Below, in pieces: positions 37,547 to 47,535 of a stretch of DNA of 64,000 bases. This DNA comes from Nocardia mangyaensis. GTDB taxonomy: Bacteria; Actinomycetota; Actinomycetes; Mycobacteriales; Mycobacteriaceae. Numbering within the stretch: position 1 is the first letter of the stretch; each line of letters opens with the position of its first letter. The position numbers were made by a program, and so were the translations under genes. The notes below the pieces were generated by a model, which saw nothing but the letters and a program-made list of their open reading frames with translations, ran no database searches and was not told where the DNA came from. The stretch is from contig NZ_CP018082.1 of assembly GCF_001886715.1 (NCBI RefSeq), forward strand, positions 1,860,001-1,924,000. Reading direction: 5' to 3'.

Positions 37547-38326
37547 TCAGAACGACTGCCAGGCCGGCTTGTTCGCCAGCGCGTACTTGTAGTAGTCCGC
37601 CAGCTTCAGCTTGCTCGCCGCAGGTTCGTCGATCACCACGGTGACATGCCGATGCCACTGCATCACCGAGGCCGGGCAGAACGCCGACAGCGGCCCCTCG
37701 GCCGCGGCCGCGATGGCATCGGCCTTCCCGGCGCCGAGGGCGATCATCACCAGGTGACCGGCCTCGTTGATCGTGCCGAGGCCCTGGGTGAGCACGTGAT
37801 GCGGCACATCCTCGGGACCGTCGAAGAAGCGGGCATTGTCCTTGCGGGTCTGCTCGGTCAGTGTCTTCACCCTGGTCCGCGAGGTCAGCGCCGATCCGGG
37901 CTCGTTGAAGCCGATGTGCCCGTCGGTGCCGATGCCGAGCAACTGCACGTCGACCCCGCCCGCCGCGGCGATGGCGGCGTCGTATCGCCTGCCCTCACCC
38001 GCGATGTCGCCGGCTTCGCCGTTCGGGCTCAGCACCCGGGTCGGGTCGAGGTTCACGTGGTCGACGAACTCCGACCGGATCACCGAGAAGTACGACTGCG
38101 GATGGTCTTTCGGCAGCCCGACGTATTCGTCGAGCAGGAACGCGCTCGCGGTCGAGAAATCCAGCTCGCCCTCGCGACAGCGTCGCGCCAGTTCCTGATA
38201 ACTGCCCAGCGGCGAGGACCCGGTGGCCAGGCCGAGGATCGCGTTGCCGCGCTCGACGTAACCGCCGACGATGTCGGCGACCGTGGTGGCCACTTCGTGC
38301 TCGTCCGCCCGGATCACGATCTCCAT
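37547..38326 (-). CDS. nagB: Glucosamine-6-phosphate deaminase
   Basis: NagB converts glucosamine-6-phosphate to fructose-6-phosphate and ammonia, the last step of GlcNAc use. The 259-aa protein has GLATGSSPLGSYQEL (phosphate loop), FLLDEYVGLPKDHPQS with the catalytic aspartate, and LGIGTDGHIGFNEPGS with the ring-opening histidine. Length is normal for the family. Its ATG shares its A with the TGA of nagA, giving tight translational coupling, and cutC follows after one base. Confidence 0.96.
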   Translation of the reverse strand: MEIVIRADEHEVATTVADIVGGYVERGNAILGLATGSSPLGSYQELARRCREGELDFSTASAFLLDEYVGLPKDHPQSYFSVIRSEFVDHVNLDPTRVLSPNGEAGDIAGEGRRYDAAIAAAGGVDVQLLGIGTDGHIGFNEPGSALTSRTRVKTLTEQTRKDNARFFDGPEDVPHHVLTQGLGTINEAGHLVMIALGAGKADAIAAAAEGPLSAFCPASVMQWHRHVTVVIDEPAASKLKLADYYKYALANKPAWQSF

Positions 38327-39501
38327 CAGGTTCCTTCCGTTCCGGCGACGAACACCCGTCGCGGTTGCAATGACTGGTCGGTGACGAGGAGGTCGGCGCG
38401 TGCGCCGACGGAGAGCGTGCCGCGCTCGTCGGTGAGGCCGAGCACGCGAGCGGGGGTGCGGGAGGCCGCGGTGACCGCGTCGAGGAGGGGGATCCCCGCG
38501 TGCCGGACGGCCCAGCGGACGACATCGAGGAGCGTGGCCGTGCCGCCCGCGATGGCGCCGGGAGATCCGTCGCTGGTGGCGAGCCGGGCGACACCGTCAT
38601 GAACGCGCACATCGAGCGCACCCAGCCGGTAGTCGCCGTCGCTCATTCCCGCGGCCGCCATCGCGTCGGAAACCAGTGCGATCCGGTCGGCTCCGACCGT
38701 GTCGAACACCATCGTCACGGTCTCGGGCGCGAGATGCACGCCGTCGGCGATCACTTCGACCACCATCTCGCCGCGGCCCGCGGCCGCCAGACAGGCGGCG
38801 ACCGGGCCGGGGGAGCGGTGGTGCAGTCCCGGCATCCCGTTGAACAGGTGGGTCGCCGTGATCGGTGCACCGACCGCGTCGGCGATGCGGGCCGCGGTGG
38901 TCGCGGCGTCGGCATCGGTGTGGCCGAGGCTGGGCAGCACCTCGTGGTAGCGCATCGCGGTGAGCAGCGCGTCGAAGTTCGCCGTCTCCGGCGCGAGCGT
39001 CATCGAGCGGACGGTACCCCGCGCCGCCGCGCAGATCCGCTCGAACAGATCGGGGTCACCGGGAATGATCGCCGCGGGATCCTGTGCGCCACAGCGGATC
39101 GCGTTGATGAACGGACCCTCCAGGTGCACGCCGAGCAGGTCGCCGTCGGTCACGAGGTCGGCCAGCATCGACGCTTGGCGCACCAGCGCGTCGGACTGGG
39201 CGGAGACCAGACTGCCCAGCAACCCGGTCGTGCCGTGGCGGCGGTGATGCGCGGCCGCGATGCGCGCGCCGTCGCCATCGGCATTGGGGAACCCGAACCC
39301 GGCGCCGCCATGGCAGTGCAGGTCGATGAGTCCCGGCAGGACGAGGTCGTCGCTGACCGGCGGCAGCAACGCGCCGCCGCCCCGATCCACCGCGGGCCCG
39401 ACCCAGGTGATCCGGCCGTCGTCGAATTCGACGACACCATCGGCGATCTCACCGACCGACGTCCCGACGAGATGCCCGCGCACGACATTCGGTCGGCTCA
39501 C
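38326..39501 (-). CDS. nagA: N-acetylglucosamine-6-phosphate deacetylase
   Basis: NagA removes acetate from GlcNAc-6-phosphate. The 391-aa amidohydrolase shows the metal site LHCHGGAG, the LGVHLEGPFIN strand, SLGHTDA, ATHLFNGM and the catalytic aspartate in LVSDAMA. I place the start at GTG 39501 (GGTGGC upstream); the ORF to 39582 adds a proline-rich, unconserved leader. It is the first gene of nagA-nagB-cutC. Fed by the PTS genes beside it, it forms a complete route from external GlcNAc to glycolysis. Confidence 0.95.
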   Translation of the reverse strand: MSRPNVVRGHLVGTSVGEIADGVVEFDDGRITWVGPAVDRGGGALLPPVSDDLVLPGLIDLHCHGGAGFGFPNADGDGARIAAAHHRRHGTTGLLGSLVSAQSDALVRQASMLADLVTDGDLLGVHLEGPFINAIRCGAQDPAAIIPGDPDLFERICAAARGTVRSMTLAPETANFDALLTAMRYHEVLPSLGHTDADAATTAARIADAVGAPITATHLFNGMPGLHHRSPGPVAACLAAAGRGEMVVEVIADGVHLAPETVTMVFDTVGADRIALVSDAMAAAGMSDGDYRLGALDVRVHDGVARLATSDGSPGAIAGGTATLLDVVRWAVRHAGIPLLDAVTAASRTPARVLGLTDERGTLSVGARADLLVTDQSLQPRRVFVAGTEGT

Positions 39502-39675
39502 CGCGCCGCCACCAGACAGACATCGGCATGGTCTTGCCGGGGGAGGCGGGGCTCTTGCCGGGCATTGGTCCGCGCCCGCCACGGCGTCACCGAAATCCGC
39601 CGGGAGTCGACGCGGCCTGCTGCCGCGTGGCCGGACCGGCGGGCAGCCGGACCGGCCACGCGATTGTCGGGACGC

Positions 39676-41340
39676 TCACGGATGCCCGACGATCGCCGCG
39701 ACCGCCTCGCGCGCCAGCTGCGGATTCCTTGCGGCACACGCCGCGTCCGCCGCGTCCCGGCACCGCTCGATGTCGACGGCCGACAGGGCCGCACGCACCG
39801 CGGGCAGGGCGGGCACCGACATGGACAGGCTCGTCACCCCGAGTCCGACCAGTACCGGTGCCAGCGTCGGATCCGAGGCCGCCTCACCACACACCCCGAC
39901 CGATTTCCCCGCCGCCGCTCCGGCCGCACCGACCATCGCGATCAGATCGAGTACGGCGGGCTGCCACGGATCGAGCAGGTGGGCGAGCCCACCGGCCATC
40001 CGGTCGACCGCGCAGGTGTACTGACTCAGGTCGTTGGTGCCGATGCTGACGAAGTCGAGGTGGGCGAGCAGATCGACCGCGCGCAGGGCCGCCGCGGGGA
40101 TCTCGATCATCGCGCCGACCTTGCGCAGCCCGGATTCGCGGGCGAGCGCGGCGAATCCGGCGGCCTCGTCGGCGGTGGCGACCATCGGCGCCATCACCCA
40201 CAGCTCGGAGCCGGTCGCCTCGCCCGCGCGGGCCAGCGCGGTCAGCTGGGTGGCCAGTGTCTGCGGGAACACCGTCCCGATCCGCAGGCCACGCACACCC
40301 AGCGCGGGATTCTCCTCGGTCCCCAGATCGAGGAAGGGCAACGGCTTGTCCGAACCCGCGTCCAGGGTGCGCACCACCACGCGGCGCCCGGCGAACTGCT
40401 CGAGCACCGCGGTGTACGAGGCGGTCTGCTCGTCGAGCGACGGCTCGGACGGCTTACCGAGATACATGAACTCGGTGCGGAACAGTCCGACGCCCTCGCT
40501 GTCGACGGGTCCGGCTTTCACGGCGTCGTCGACAGTGCCGATGTTCACCAGCAAGCTCACCGGTGTGCCGTCGGCGGTGTGCCCCGGCCCGCTCGCGGCG
40601 GCGATGCGTGCCTTGTCCGCGGCCGCCCGTTCGGTAGCAGCCTGCTGGCGGGCCGTGCTCGGATCGATCACGACCTCACCGGTGGTGCCGTCGAGCAGGA
40701 CCGGCGCGCCGTCTACGAGGAGGTCGGTTCCGGGACAGTTCACCACCGCGGGTAGTCCCAGCGATTTCGCCAGAATCGCGGTGTGGCTGGTCGGCCCGCC
40801 TTCGCTGGTGAGCAGCCCGACCACATCGCTGTCGCCGAGCATCGCGGTATCGGCGGGCGCGAGATCCCGAGCCACCAGCACGAACGGATACCCCGGCTCC
40901 GGAATCCCCGGCATCGGCTGTCCGAGCAGCACGGCGACCGTACGGCCACCGATGTCGCGCAGGTCGGTGGCCCGCTCCGCCATGTATCCGCCGAGTGCCT
41001 CGAGCTTGGCGCAGAACCCCTCGAAGGCCAGGTGCACCGCGTGCGCGGTCGGCATTCCGGCGGCCAGCTCCTTCTCGGTGGCGGCGACGATGCCCGGATC
41101 ACGGGCCATCGTCGCCGACATCGTCAGGATCTCCGCCGCGACGCCGCTGACCCGAGCGGCGCGCGCAGCCATCTCGTCGGCCACACCACCGAGGGCGTCC
41201 TTGACCCGGGCGAGCTCCCGCTCGGGCGAATCGCCGACCGGGTCCTGCGCGGAAGTCTCGAGCTGCGAACCGAATCGCAACCACGGTGCGCTCACCACGC
41301 CGGGACTCACGCCGAGGCCACGGATCACCTGCTCGGCCAT
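39676..41340 (-). CDS. ptsI: Phosphoenolpyruvate-protein phosphotransferase, PTS enzyme I
   Basis: Enzyme I takes phosphate from PEP and passes it to HPr. The 554-aa protein has the phospho-histidine motif GGPTSHTAILAKS, the PEP-binding GVGLFRTEFMYL, the IGTNDLSQY strand and the C-terminal active-site signature VCGEAASD. Length is usual. The ATG at 41340 overlaps the ptsH stop by one base (TGATG), so the three genes EIIC-ptsH-ptsI are one minus-strand operon. A 174-bp gap separates it from nagA. Confidence 0.96.
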   Translation of the reverse strand: MAEQVIRGLGVSPGVVSAPWLRFGSQLETSAQDPVGDSPERELARVKDALGGVADEMAARAARVSGVAAEILTMSATMARDPGIVAATEKELAAGMPTAHAVHLAFEGFCAKLEALGGYMAERATDLRDIGGRTVAVLLGQPMPGIPEPGYPFVLVARDLAPADTAMLGDSDVVGLLTSEGGPTSHTAILAKSLGLPAVVNCPGTDLLVDGAPVLLDGTTGEVVIDPSTARQQAATERAAADKARIAAASGPGHTADGTPVSLLVNIGTVDDAVKAGPVDSEGVGLFRTEFMYLGKPSEPSLDEQTASYTAVLEQFAGRRVVVRTLDAGSDKPLPFLDLGTEENPALGVRGLRIGTVFPQTLATQLTALARAGEATGSELWVMAPMVATADEAAGFAALARESGLRKVGAMIEIPAAALRAVDLLAHLDFVSIGTNDLSQYTCAVDRMAGGLAHLLDPWQPAVLDLIAMVGAAGAAAGKSVGVCGEAASDPTLAPVLVGLGVTSLSMSVPALPAVRAALSAVDIERCRDAADAACAARNPQLAREAVAAIVGHP

Positions 41341-41603
41341 CAGGCCGCGTCCAGGTCCGAGGCGACGAGTTCGGCGAGGTGCTCGAGCACGGTGTCGTCA
41401 CCGTCGGCGTGCAGCGTCACCTCGGTGCCGTGACCGGCGCCCAGCATCATCACCGCGAGAATGCTCGCGGCGTCGACCGGTTCGCCGTCGCCCACCGAGA
41501 TCCGAACGGGGACACCCGTGGCCTGCACGGCCTGGGTGAACTTGGCGGCGGGCCGGGCGTGCAGCCCCACCGTGGATCCGACGACGGCTGTGCGGGTGGT
41601 CAT
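41340..41603 (-). CDS. ptsH: PTS phosphocarrier protein HPr
   Basis: HPr is an 87-aa shuttle between enzyme I and the EIIA. The active-site histidine lies in GLHARPAA (near residue 15), and the regulatory region follows as DAASILAVMMLGAG. The start is ATG 41603 with GGAAGGTGAG upstream, overlapping the end of the EIIC gene, whose stop is only four bases before; a longer ORF (to 41759) would overlap EIIC and is rejected. Confidence 0.96.
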   Translation of the reverse strand: MTTRTAVVGSTVGLHARPAAKFTQAVQATGVPVRISVGDGEPVDAASILAVMMLGAGHGTEVTLHADGDDTVLEHLAELVASDLDAA

Positions 41604-41607
41604 GGTC

Positions 41608-42954
<1,347 letters not shown>

Positions 42955-43058
42955 GTCGACCTCTTCGTGCCGGGCGTTCCGGCGGTCTCGGCGAGCCGGT
43001 CGGACTTCGCAGCCGATCCGGGACAACTATTGTGAACCAGTGACCCTGACGGGTACTG

Positions 43059-43074
43059 TCCGGTCATAACCAGT
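43059..43074. promoter_or_regulatory. DasR-like (dre) operator between the PTS genes
   Basis: The sequence TCCGGTCATAACCAGT, reverse complement ACTGGTTATGACCGGA, matches the dre consensus ACTGGTCTAGACCAGT at 11 of 16 positions, including both ACTGGT and GACC arms. It lies between the divergent EIIC and EIIB genes, where the GntR regulator DasR binds in Streptomyces and is released by glucosamine-6-phosphate. No dasR gene is in this window. Confidence 0.6.
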
Positions 43075-43181
43075 TGTCAGTTTGACCAGGTGGCCGTCGG
43101 ATGTCAACCGCGAAATATGACGTGGCGCACATTCGAGGCTCCCATACTGGAATCGGCAACCACCGCAGAAGGGGAGAACAC

Positions 43182-43412
43182 ATGTCCAAAGCGGAAGCGA
43201 TCGTCAAGGGCCTTGGTGGCGCGGAGAACATCGTCGAGATCGAGGCCTGCATCACCCGGTTGCGCACCGAGGTGAAGGACGGCGACAAGGTCGACGAGGC
43301 CGCGCTCAAGGCGGCGGGCGCGCACGGCGTTCTCCAGGCGGGCTCGGTCGTGCAGGTCGTCGTCGGCCCCGAAGCCGACACCCTCGCCGAGGACATCGAG
43401 GACATCCTGTGA
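43182..43412 (+). CDS. nagF: PTS EIIB, N-acetylglucosamine type
   Basis: A 76-aa EIIB domain. The phosphorylated cysteine is in IEACITRLR, followed by the usual helix and AGAHGVLQAGSVVQVVVG strand. It starts at ATG 43182 with GGGGAG upstream; the longer frame from 43101 has no ribosome site. It is divergent from the EIIC gene and overlaps the EIIA gene by four bases. It transfers phosphate from EIIA to GlcNAc crossing the EIIC. The symbol follows the streptomycete naming. Confidence 0.92.
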   Translation: MSKAEAIVKGLGGAENIVEIEACITRLRTEVKDGDKVDEAALKAAGAHGVLQAGSVVQVVVGPEADTLAEDIEDIL

Positions 43413-43864
43413 GTGTGCCGGTGCTCGCTCCGCTGCCCGGCAAGGTCGTCGCGCTGGCCGAGGTCCCCGACCCGGTCTTCGCCGGTCAGCTGGTCGGCTC
43501 CGGCGTCGCCGTCGACCCCGACCGCACCCGGGGGCCACTCGTGGTCACCGCGCCCATCGCGGGCAAGATCGTCAAACTGCATCCCCATGCCTTCGTGATC
43601 CTCGGCCACGGTGTCGGCGTCCTGGTCCATCTGGGGATCGACACGGTGAAGCTCAAAGGCGAGGGTTTCGAACTTCTCGCCGCCGAAGGCGACGAGGTGG
43701 TCGCGGGAGCCCCTGTCGTCACCTTCGATCCCACCCGGATCGACACCACCGGCTATTCGCCGATCTGCCCGATCGTGGTCATGGACTCGGCCAAGGACTC
43801 GGTCACCAGCGACGCGATCGACACCGCCGTGGAGCCCGGCGCCCTCCTGTTCGACTCGCCGTAA
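43409..43864 (+). CDS. crr: PTS EIIA, glucose/GlcNAc (Crr) type
   Basis: A 151-aa EIIA-Glc-like protein. The active-site histidine is in GVGVLVHLGIDTVKL, preceded by the VTAPIAGKIVKLHPHAFVIL strands; the family sequence usually reads GxExLxHxGxDT. It starts at GTG 43409, overlapping the EIIB stop (GTGA). With EIIB, EIIC, HPr and enzyme I in the same locus, the phosphate relay is complete. EIIA-type proteins can also signal carbon supply in other bacteria. Confidence 0.94.
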   Translation: MSVPVLAPLPGKVVALAEVPDPVFAGQLVGSGVAVDPDRTRGPLVVTAPIAGKIVKLHPHAFVILGHGVGVLVHLGIDTVKLKGEGFELLAAEGDEVVAGAPVVTFDPTRIDTTGYSPICPIVVMDSAKDSVTSDAIDTAVEPGALLFDSP

Positions 43865-43891
43865 TCGCAAACAGTTGACGCCTACTCGGCG

Positions 43892-44212
43892 TCAGCTGTT
43901 TTCACATCCGAATCCGTCTCCATCGCTGTCGAGCCCGTAGTCGTCGGGCCCGATCACCCGCACCGGTCCGCTGTAGACCGGCCCGTCTCCGCTGCCGCCC
44001 GCGCAGTCGACATCGCTGGTGATCGGGAGACACGGGTCGTAGGACGGATGACATTCGCCCGATGGCGGCGGTGGTGGTGGCGGACAGAACTGGCTCGATC
44101 CGCTGCCGCACAGCAGATCGGCGATCGGATCGGCGCCGGCCTCCGTCGGCAACGCGATGGCGATGGCAATCGCCGCGCAAGCGGCCGGTCCGAGAATTGT
44201 CGCTGGTCTCAT
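43892..44212 (-). CDS. Secreted Excalibur-domain protein
   Basis: A 106-aa exported protein. The signal peptide (about residues 1-26, GPAACAAIAIAIALPTEAGA) is followed by a proline stretch and two cysteine pairs. The C-terminus DSDGDGFGCE is the Excalibur motif, a short calcium-binding DxDGDGxxCE element found on actinomycete surface proteins and nucleases. The start is ATG 44212 with GGAG five bases upstream; an in-frame ATG at 44227 is possible. Function beyond calcium binding is unknown. Confidence 0.82.
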   Translation of the reverse strand: MRPATILGPAACAAIAIAIALPTEAGADPIADLLCGSGSSQFCPPPPPPPSGECHPSYDPCLPITSDVDCAGGSGDGPVYSGPVRVIGPDDYGLDSDGDGFGCENS

Positions 44213-44387
44213 GACTGCTCCGATCATTCGAGACGCACGAACAGTCTCGCGCACACTGTCCGCACAATGCGTTTCGGAGACCGAATCGTTGGCGGCGGGA
44301 ATGAACCCCTGGGCCGGACAGCCCGTAGTTCTGCACAGTGGGGCCCCGCGATCCGCGGAGTCCGCTGGGACTCGGGAGGACCAAACA

Positions 44388-45440
44388 GTGACGACAGTGG
44401 AGCAGACCGGTGAGGAGTTCGCCGAGCGATTGTTCGGCGCAGCGCTCGGCGCCGTCGACATCCTGGCGGTGTATCTCGGTGATCGGCTCGGCTGGTACGA
44501 GGCGTTGGCCGCCGGCCCGGTCGACGCGCGTGAGCTGGCCGAGCGGGCGGGCGGTGACGTGCGGTATGCCCAGGAGTGGCTGGAACAGCAGGCCGCGACC
44601 GGGGTGTTGACGGTCGGCGCCGACGGCAGATTCGCCCTCCCGGCGGGACCGGCGGAAGTGCTCACCGACCGGCACAGCCTCAACTACCTCGCGCCCCTGG
44701 CCCGGATGTTCGCCGGTGCGGCGGTGCAGATGCCCGCGCTTGTGCGCGCGTACCGTGACGGCGGCGGGGTCGGCTGGTCCGACTACGGCGCCGATCTGCG
44801 CGAATCCCAGTCGGACATGAACCGTCCCTGGTTCGAGCACCGCCTCGCTCCGGCTTTCGCCGAGGTCGCCGAGGTCGACAACGCGCTGTCACGCCCCGGT
44901 GCCAAGGTCGCCGATATCGGTTCCGGAGGCGGCTGGTCGTCGATCGCGCTGGCCCGCGCCTACCCCGAGCTGATGGTCGACGGCTACGACATCGACGCGC
45001 CCTCGGTCATCATGGCCCGCGAGAACGCCGCCGAGCTCGGCGACCGCGTCCGCTTCCAGCACGCCGATGCCACCGCACTCCCCGAAGGTGCCTACGACCT
45101 GGCCTTCGCCTTCGAATGCGTGCACGACATGCCGTATCCCGTCGCGGTGCTATCCGCGATGCGGAAAGCCTTGCGCCCCGGCGGCGCGGTGATCGTGATG
45201 GACGAAGCGGTGGAACCCGAGTTCACCGGACCGGCGGGCGAGATCGATCGGCTCATGTACGGATTCAGCCTGCTGGTCTGCCTGCCCGACGGTATGGCTC
45301 ACCCCGATTCGGCGGGCACCGGCACAGTCATGCGCGCCGCCAAACTGGGCGAATACGCCGAGCAGGCCGGCTTCACCAGCGTGCGGACTCTTCCGATCGA
45401 GGACTTCGGCTTCTGGCGCTTCTACCTCCTGGCCACGTGA
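44388..45440 (+). CDS. Class I SAM-dependent methyltransferase with N-terminal winged helix
   Basis: A 350-aa protein from GTG 44388, with GGAGGA seven bases upstream. Residues 1-150 look like the dimerising winged-helix part found before some O-methyltransferase-like enzymes (ELAERAGGDVRYAQEWLEQQ). The catalytic domain has VADIGSGGGWSSIALA, the acidic YDIDAPS, AFAFECVHD and LRPGGAVIVMDE. It resembles mycobacterial proteins of the Rv2258c kind, whose substrates are not settled. Upstream ORF extension to 44157 covers the neighbouring divergent gene and is rejected. It converges with the photolyase gene, leaving seven bases. Confidence 0.85.
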   Translation: MTTVEQTGEEFAERLFGAALGAVDILAVYLGDRLGWYEALAAGPVDARELAERAGGDVRYAQEWLEQQAATGVLTVGADGRFALPAGPAEVLTDRHSLNYLAPLARMFAGAAVQMPALVRAYRDGGGVGWSDYGADLRESQSDMNRPWFEHRLAPAFAEVAEVDNALSRPGAKVADIGSGGGWSSIALARAYPELMVDGYDIDAPSVIMARENAAELGDRVRFQHADATALPEGAYDLAFAFECVHDMPYPVAVLSAMRKALRPGGAVIVMDEAVEPEFTGPAGEIDRLMYGFSLLVCLPDGMAHPDSAGTGTVMRAAKLGEYAEQAGFTSVRTLPIEDFGFWRFYLLAT

Positions 45441-45447
45441 AACTCGC

Positions 45448-46761
45448 TCAGCTGCCCACACATTCGATGAGTGGCGCGGGGTAGTCCCCCGCAACGATTC
45501 CCTCGCGCCACGGCCGGTGAATCCGCGCGCCCGGCAGGTGTGCCAACTCCGGGATCCAGCGCCGCACGTAGACGCCGTCCGGGTCGTAGCGGTCGGCCTG
45601 CCGGAGTGGATTGAGGACACGGTTGGGGCGGGTGTCGGTGCCGGTGCCCGCGACCCACTGCCAGTTGAGCTGGTTGTTGGCCAGGTCGCCGTCGACGAGC
45701 CAGTGCAGGAAATGCGCCGCGCCGACCCGCCAGTCCTGGCGCAGCGATTTGGCGAGGAAGCTGGCCGTGATCAGGCGCGCTCGTCCCGGCATCCAGCCCT
45801 CGGCGCGCAGTTGGCGCATGCCCGCGTCGACGATCGGATAGCCGGTGCGGCCGTCTTTCCATGCGGCGACGGACTTTTCGTCGTCGGCCCCGGTGCTGGT
45901 CCGTCGGCGGTAGTCCGACCAGGCGGCGTCGGGGCGCGCGGCGAGCACCTGGTGATGGAAGTCGCGCCAGGCCAGTTGCCGGACGAAGGCCAGTCCGCCT
46001 TCGGTGGTCGAGTCGACGCGGTGGACCAGCTCGGTCGGGGACACGCAGCCGAAGTGCAGGTGGGGTGACAGCCGTGAGGTGGCGTCGGCGGCCAGATCGT
46101 CGTTGTCGCGGGCGTAGTCGCCGATCGGGCCGTCGAGCCACTCCCGCAGCAGCGCACGACCGGTCGTCTCGCCGCCGACCGACAATCGAGGTGACGGCTC
46201 CCCGGTGGCGAGCTCGCGTGCCTCCGGTAGCGGATCGCTGGCCGTGCGCGGTACGGACAGCGAGCCAGGAGCGGGCAGGGGACGACGGCGATGGGTCTCG
46301 CTCCATCGGCGGAAGTACGGGGTGAACACCGAGAAGTGGTCCCGGCCGGTCGACGGCGTGATCTCGGCGGACGTGGCGGTCACCGAGCCGGAATGGCAGT
46401 GCACCGACCAGCCGTCCGCGCGGTCGCGCAGGGCGTGCTCGCGATGTCTGCTGTAGCGGCTCACGTCCTCGGCCAGATGCACGCTCGTGGCCGAGGTTTC
46501 GGCGGCGACTCGCCGCACCTCGTCGACCACCGCGCCGTGTCGCACGATCAGCCGACCGCCGAGCGCGCGCAATTGCTCGTCGAGTTCGGCGAGTGCGGCG
46601 GCGAGGAAGTGCGCGCGGTTGGGCGGGCAGCGGTCCGGCACCAGCGCCTCGTCGACGACGAACAGCGGTACCACTCGGTCGGCCGCGCGGGTCGCGGCCG
46701 TGAGTACCGGATTGTCGTGGACCCGAAGATCGCGGGTGAACAGAGCGACCGCGACGCTCAT
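45448..46761 (-). CDS. phr: Deoxyribodipyrimidine photolyase (class I CPD type)
   Basis: The enzyme uses light and FADH to split UV pyrimidine dimers. The 437-aa protein has the N-terminal antenna domain (VALFTRDLRVHDNPVL) and the C-terminal FAD domain with QLAWRDFHHQVLA, GRTGYPIVDAGMRQL, ITASFLAKSLRQDW, HWLVDGDLANNQLNWQW and YVRRWIPEL. Length and motifs are those of a class I photolyase rather than a cryptochrome, though activity is not proved. Its ATG overlaps the lipocalin stop by four bases (ATGA), so it is the second gene of an operon divergent from the CarH/LitR-like regulator, which suggests induction by light. Confidence 0.93.
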   Translation of the reverse strand: MSVAVALFTRDLRVHDNPVLTAATRAADRVVPLFVVDEALVPDRCPPNRAHFLAAALAELDEQLRALGGRLIVRHGAVVDEVRRVAAETSATSVHLAEDVSRYSRHREHALRDRADGWSVHCHSGSVTATSAEITPSTGRDHFSVFTPYFRRWSETHRRRPLPAPGSLSVPRTASDPLPEARELATGEPSPRLSVGGETTGRALLREWLDGPIGDYARDNDDLAADATSRLSPHLHFGCVSPTELVHRVDSTTEGGLAFVRQLAWRDFHHQVLAARPDAAWSDYRRRTSTGADDEKSVAAWKDGRTGYPIVDAGMRQLRAEGWMPGRARLITASFLAKSLRQDWRVGAAHFLHWLVDGDLANNQLNWQWVAGTGTDTRPNRVLNPLRQADRYDPDGVYVRRWIPELAHLPGARIHRPWREGIVAGDYPAPLIECVGS

Positions 46762-47357
46762 CGCGTGCAGAGGGGCCGCACGTCGGGATCGCCGCCGGTG
46801 GTCGGCGTGGTGAGATACACGCACGGGTCCTGGCCTGCGGTGCGGATGGCGGCGTCGACGTCCTGCCAGGTGGTGTCATCGAGCGCGGGGGTGCGCGAGA
46901 GGACGAAGCCGGAGAGCCGGCTGGGGGAGGTGACCAGCGCCCACGAGTACTCCGGGCCCAGCGCGGTCACGATGTAGTTGGTGTCGCCTTCCCGCTCGCC
47001 TTGGCCGGGGACGCCGGGAAAGCTCACGTGCAGTTGCGCGTTGGTGTCCGGATCGTTCACGGTCGCGGTACCGCGGATCTCGTCGACGCCGCCGGTCCAG
47101 GTGTGACACCGGTTGTGGACCCCGATGTCGCCCTGCGGGTCGAGGGTGTAGGTCGCGGTGGTGTCGCGCGCGCAATTGAGGTTGAACGGCTGGGGGATCG
47201 CCGCGAGCTGACGCCATTCGCCTAGGTAGCGGTCGAGTTCGAGGCTCGGAACCGGCGCGGGCGGTGCCGCGGCGGCCCCGCCGGGAACCACCGCGCCGAG
47301 GCCCACGGCCGCGGCGATCATCAGTCCGGTGGTCCACGAGTTGCGACGAGAGTGCAC
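46758..47357 (-). CDS. Exported bacterial lipocalin (Blc-like)
   Basis: A 199-aa lipocalin with a signal peptide (residues 1-30). The mature part has the first signature YLGEWRQLAAIPQPF (usual GTWYEIAR), then YTLDPQGDIGVHNRC, and the second conserved block YIVTALGPEYSWALVTSP, FVLSRTP. Such proteins bind fatty acids, lysophospholipids or carotenoid-like molecules outside the membrane. GTG 47357 has AGGAG six bases upstream. It is the first gene of the lipocalin-photolyase operon; lipocalins are regular members of LitR-controlled light clusters in other bacteria. Confidence 0.88.
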   Translation of the reverse strand: MHSRRNSWTTGLMIAAAVGLGAVVPGGAAAAPPAPVPSLELDRYLGEWRQLAAIPQPFNLNCARDTTATYTLDPQGDIGVHNRCHTWTGGVDEIRGTATVNDPDTNAQLHVSFPGVPGQGEREGDTNYIVTALGPEYSWALVTSPSRLSGFVLSRTPALDDTTWQDVDAAIRTAGQDPCVYLTTPTTGGDPDVRPLCTR

Positions 47358-47400
47358 GGGAAACTCCTAGGGTCGGTGTCTGGCCACAGTAGCAAATTTC

Positions 47401-47417
47401 GATGCAAAAATGATGCA
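47401..47417. promoter_or_regulatory. 11-bp-phased direct repeats upstream of the light-response genes
   Basis: GATGCA occurs at 47401-47406 and again at 47412-47417, an 11-bp period, in the gap between the divergent lipocalin and MerR genes. CarH-type regulators bind operators built of 11-bp direct repeats, one per helix-turn-helix. The site lies about 50 bp upstream of the lipocalin start. Confidence 0.5.
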
Positions 47418-47535
47418 CTCACACAGTCTTGGTGGGCTTGTCCGAGTGTTCTGCGCGGGGTCGATGGAGGCTTGCCGACGCGCGTCGGCCCCGGCCGCGG
47501 CGCGAGCGCCGCGCGGTTCCGGGCAGAATGAGACG

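Noticed and set aside
38500..40755. Plus-strand ORF of 751 aa across nagA and ptsI
   Set aside because: Both genes on the minus strand are certain by motif; this frame is Arg/Gly/His-rich shadow.
45422..46879. ORF of 485 aa in another frame over the photolyase gene
   Set aside because: The 45448 frame has all photolyase motifs; this one is low-complexity Arg/Pro.
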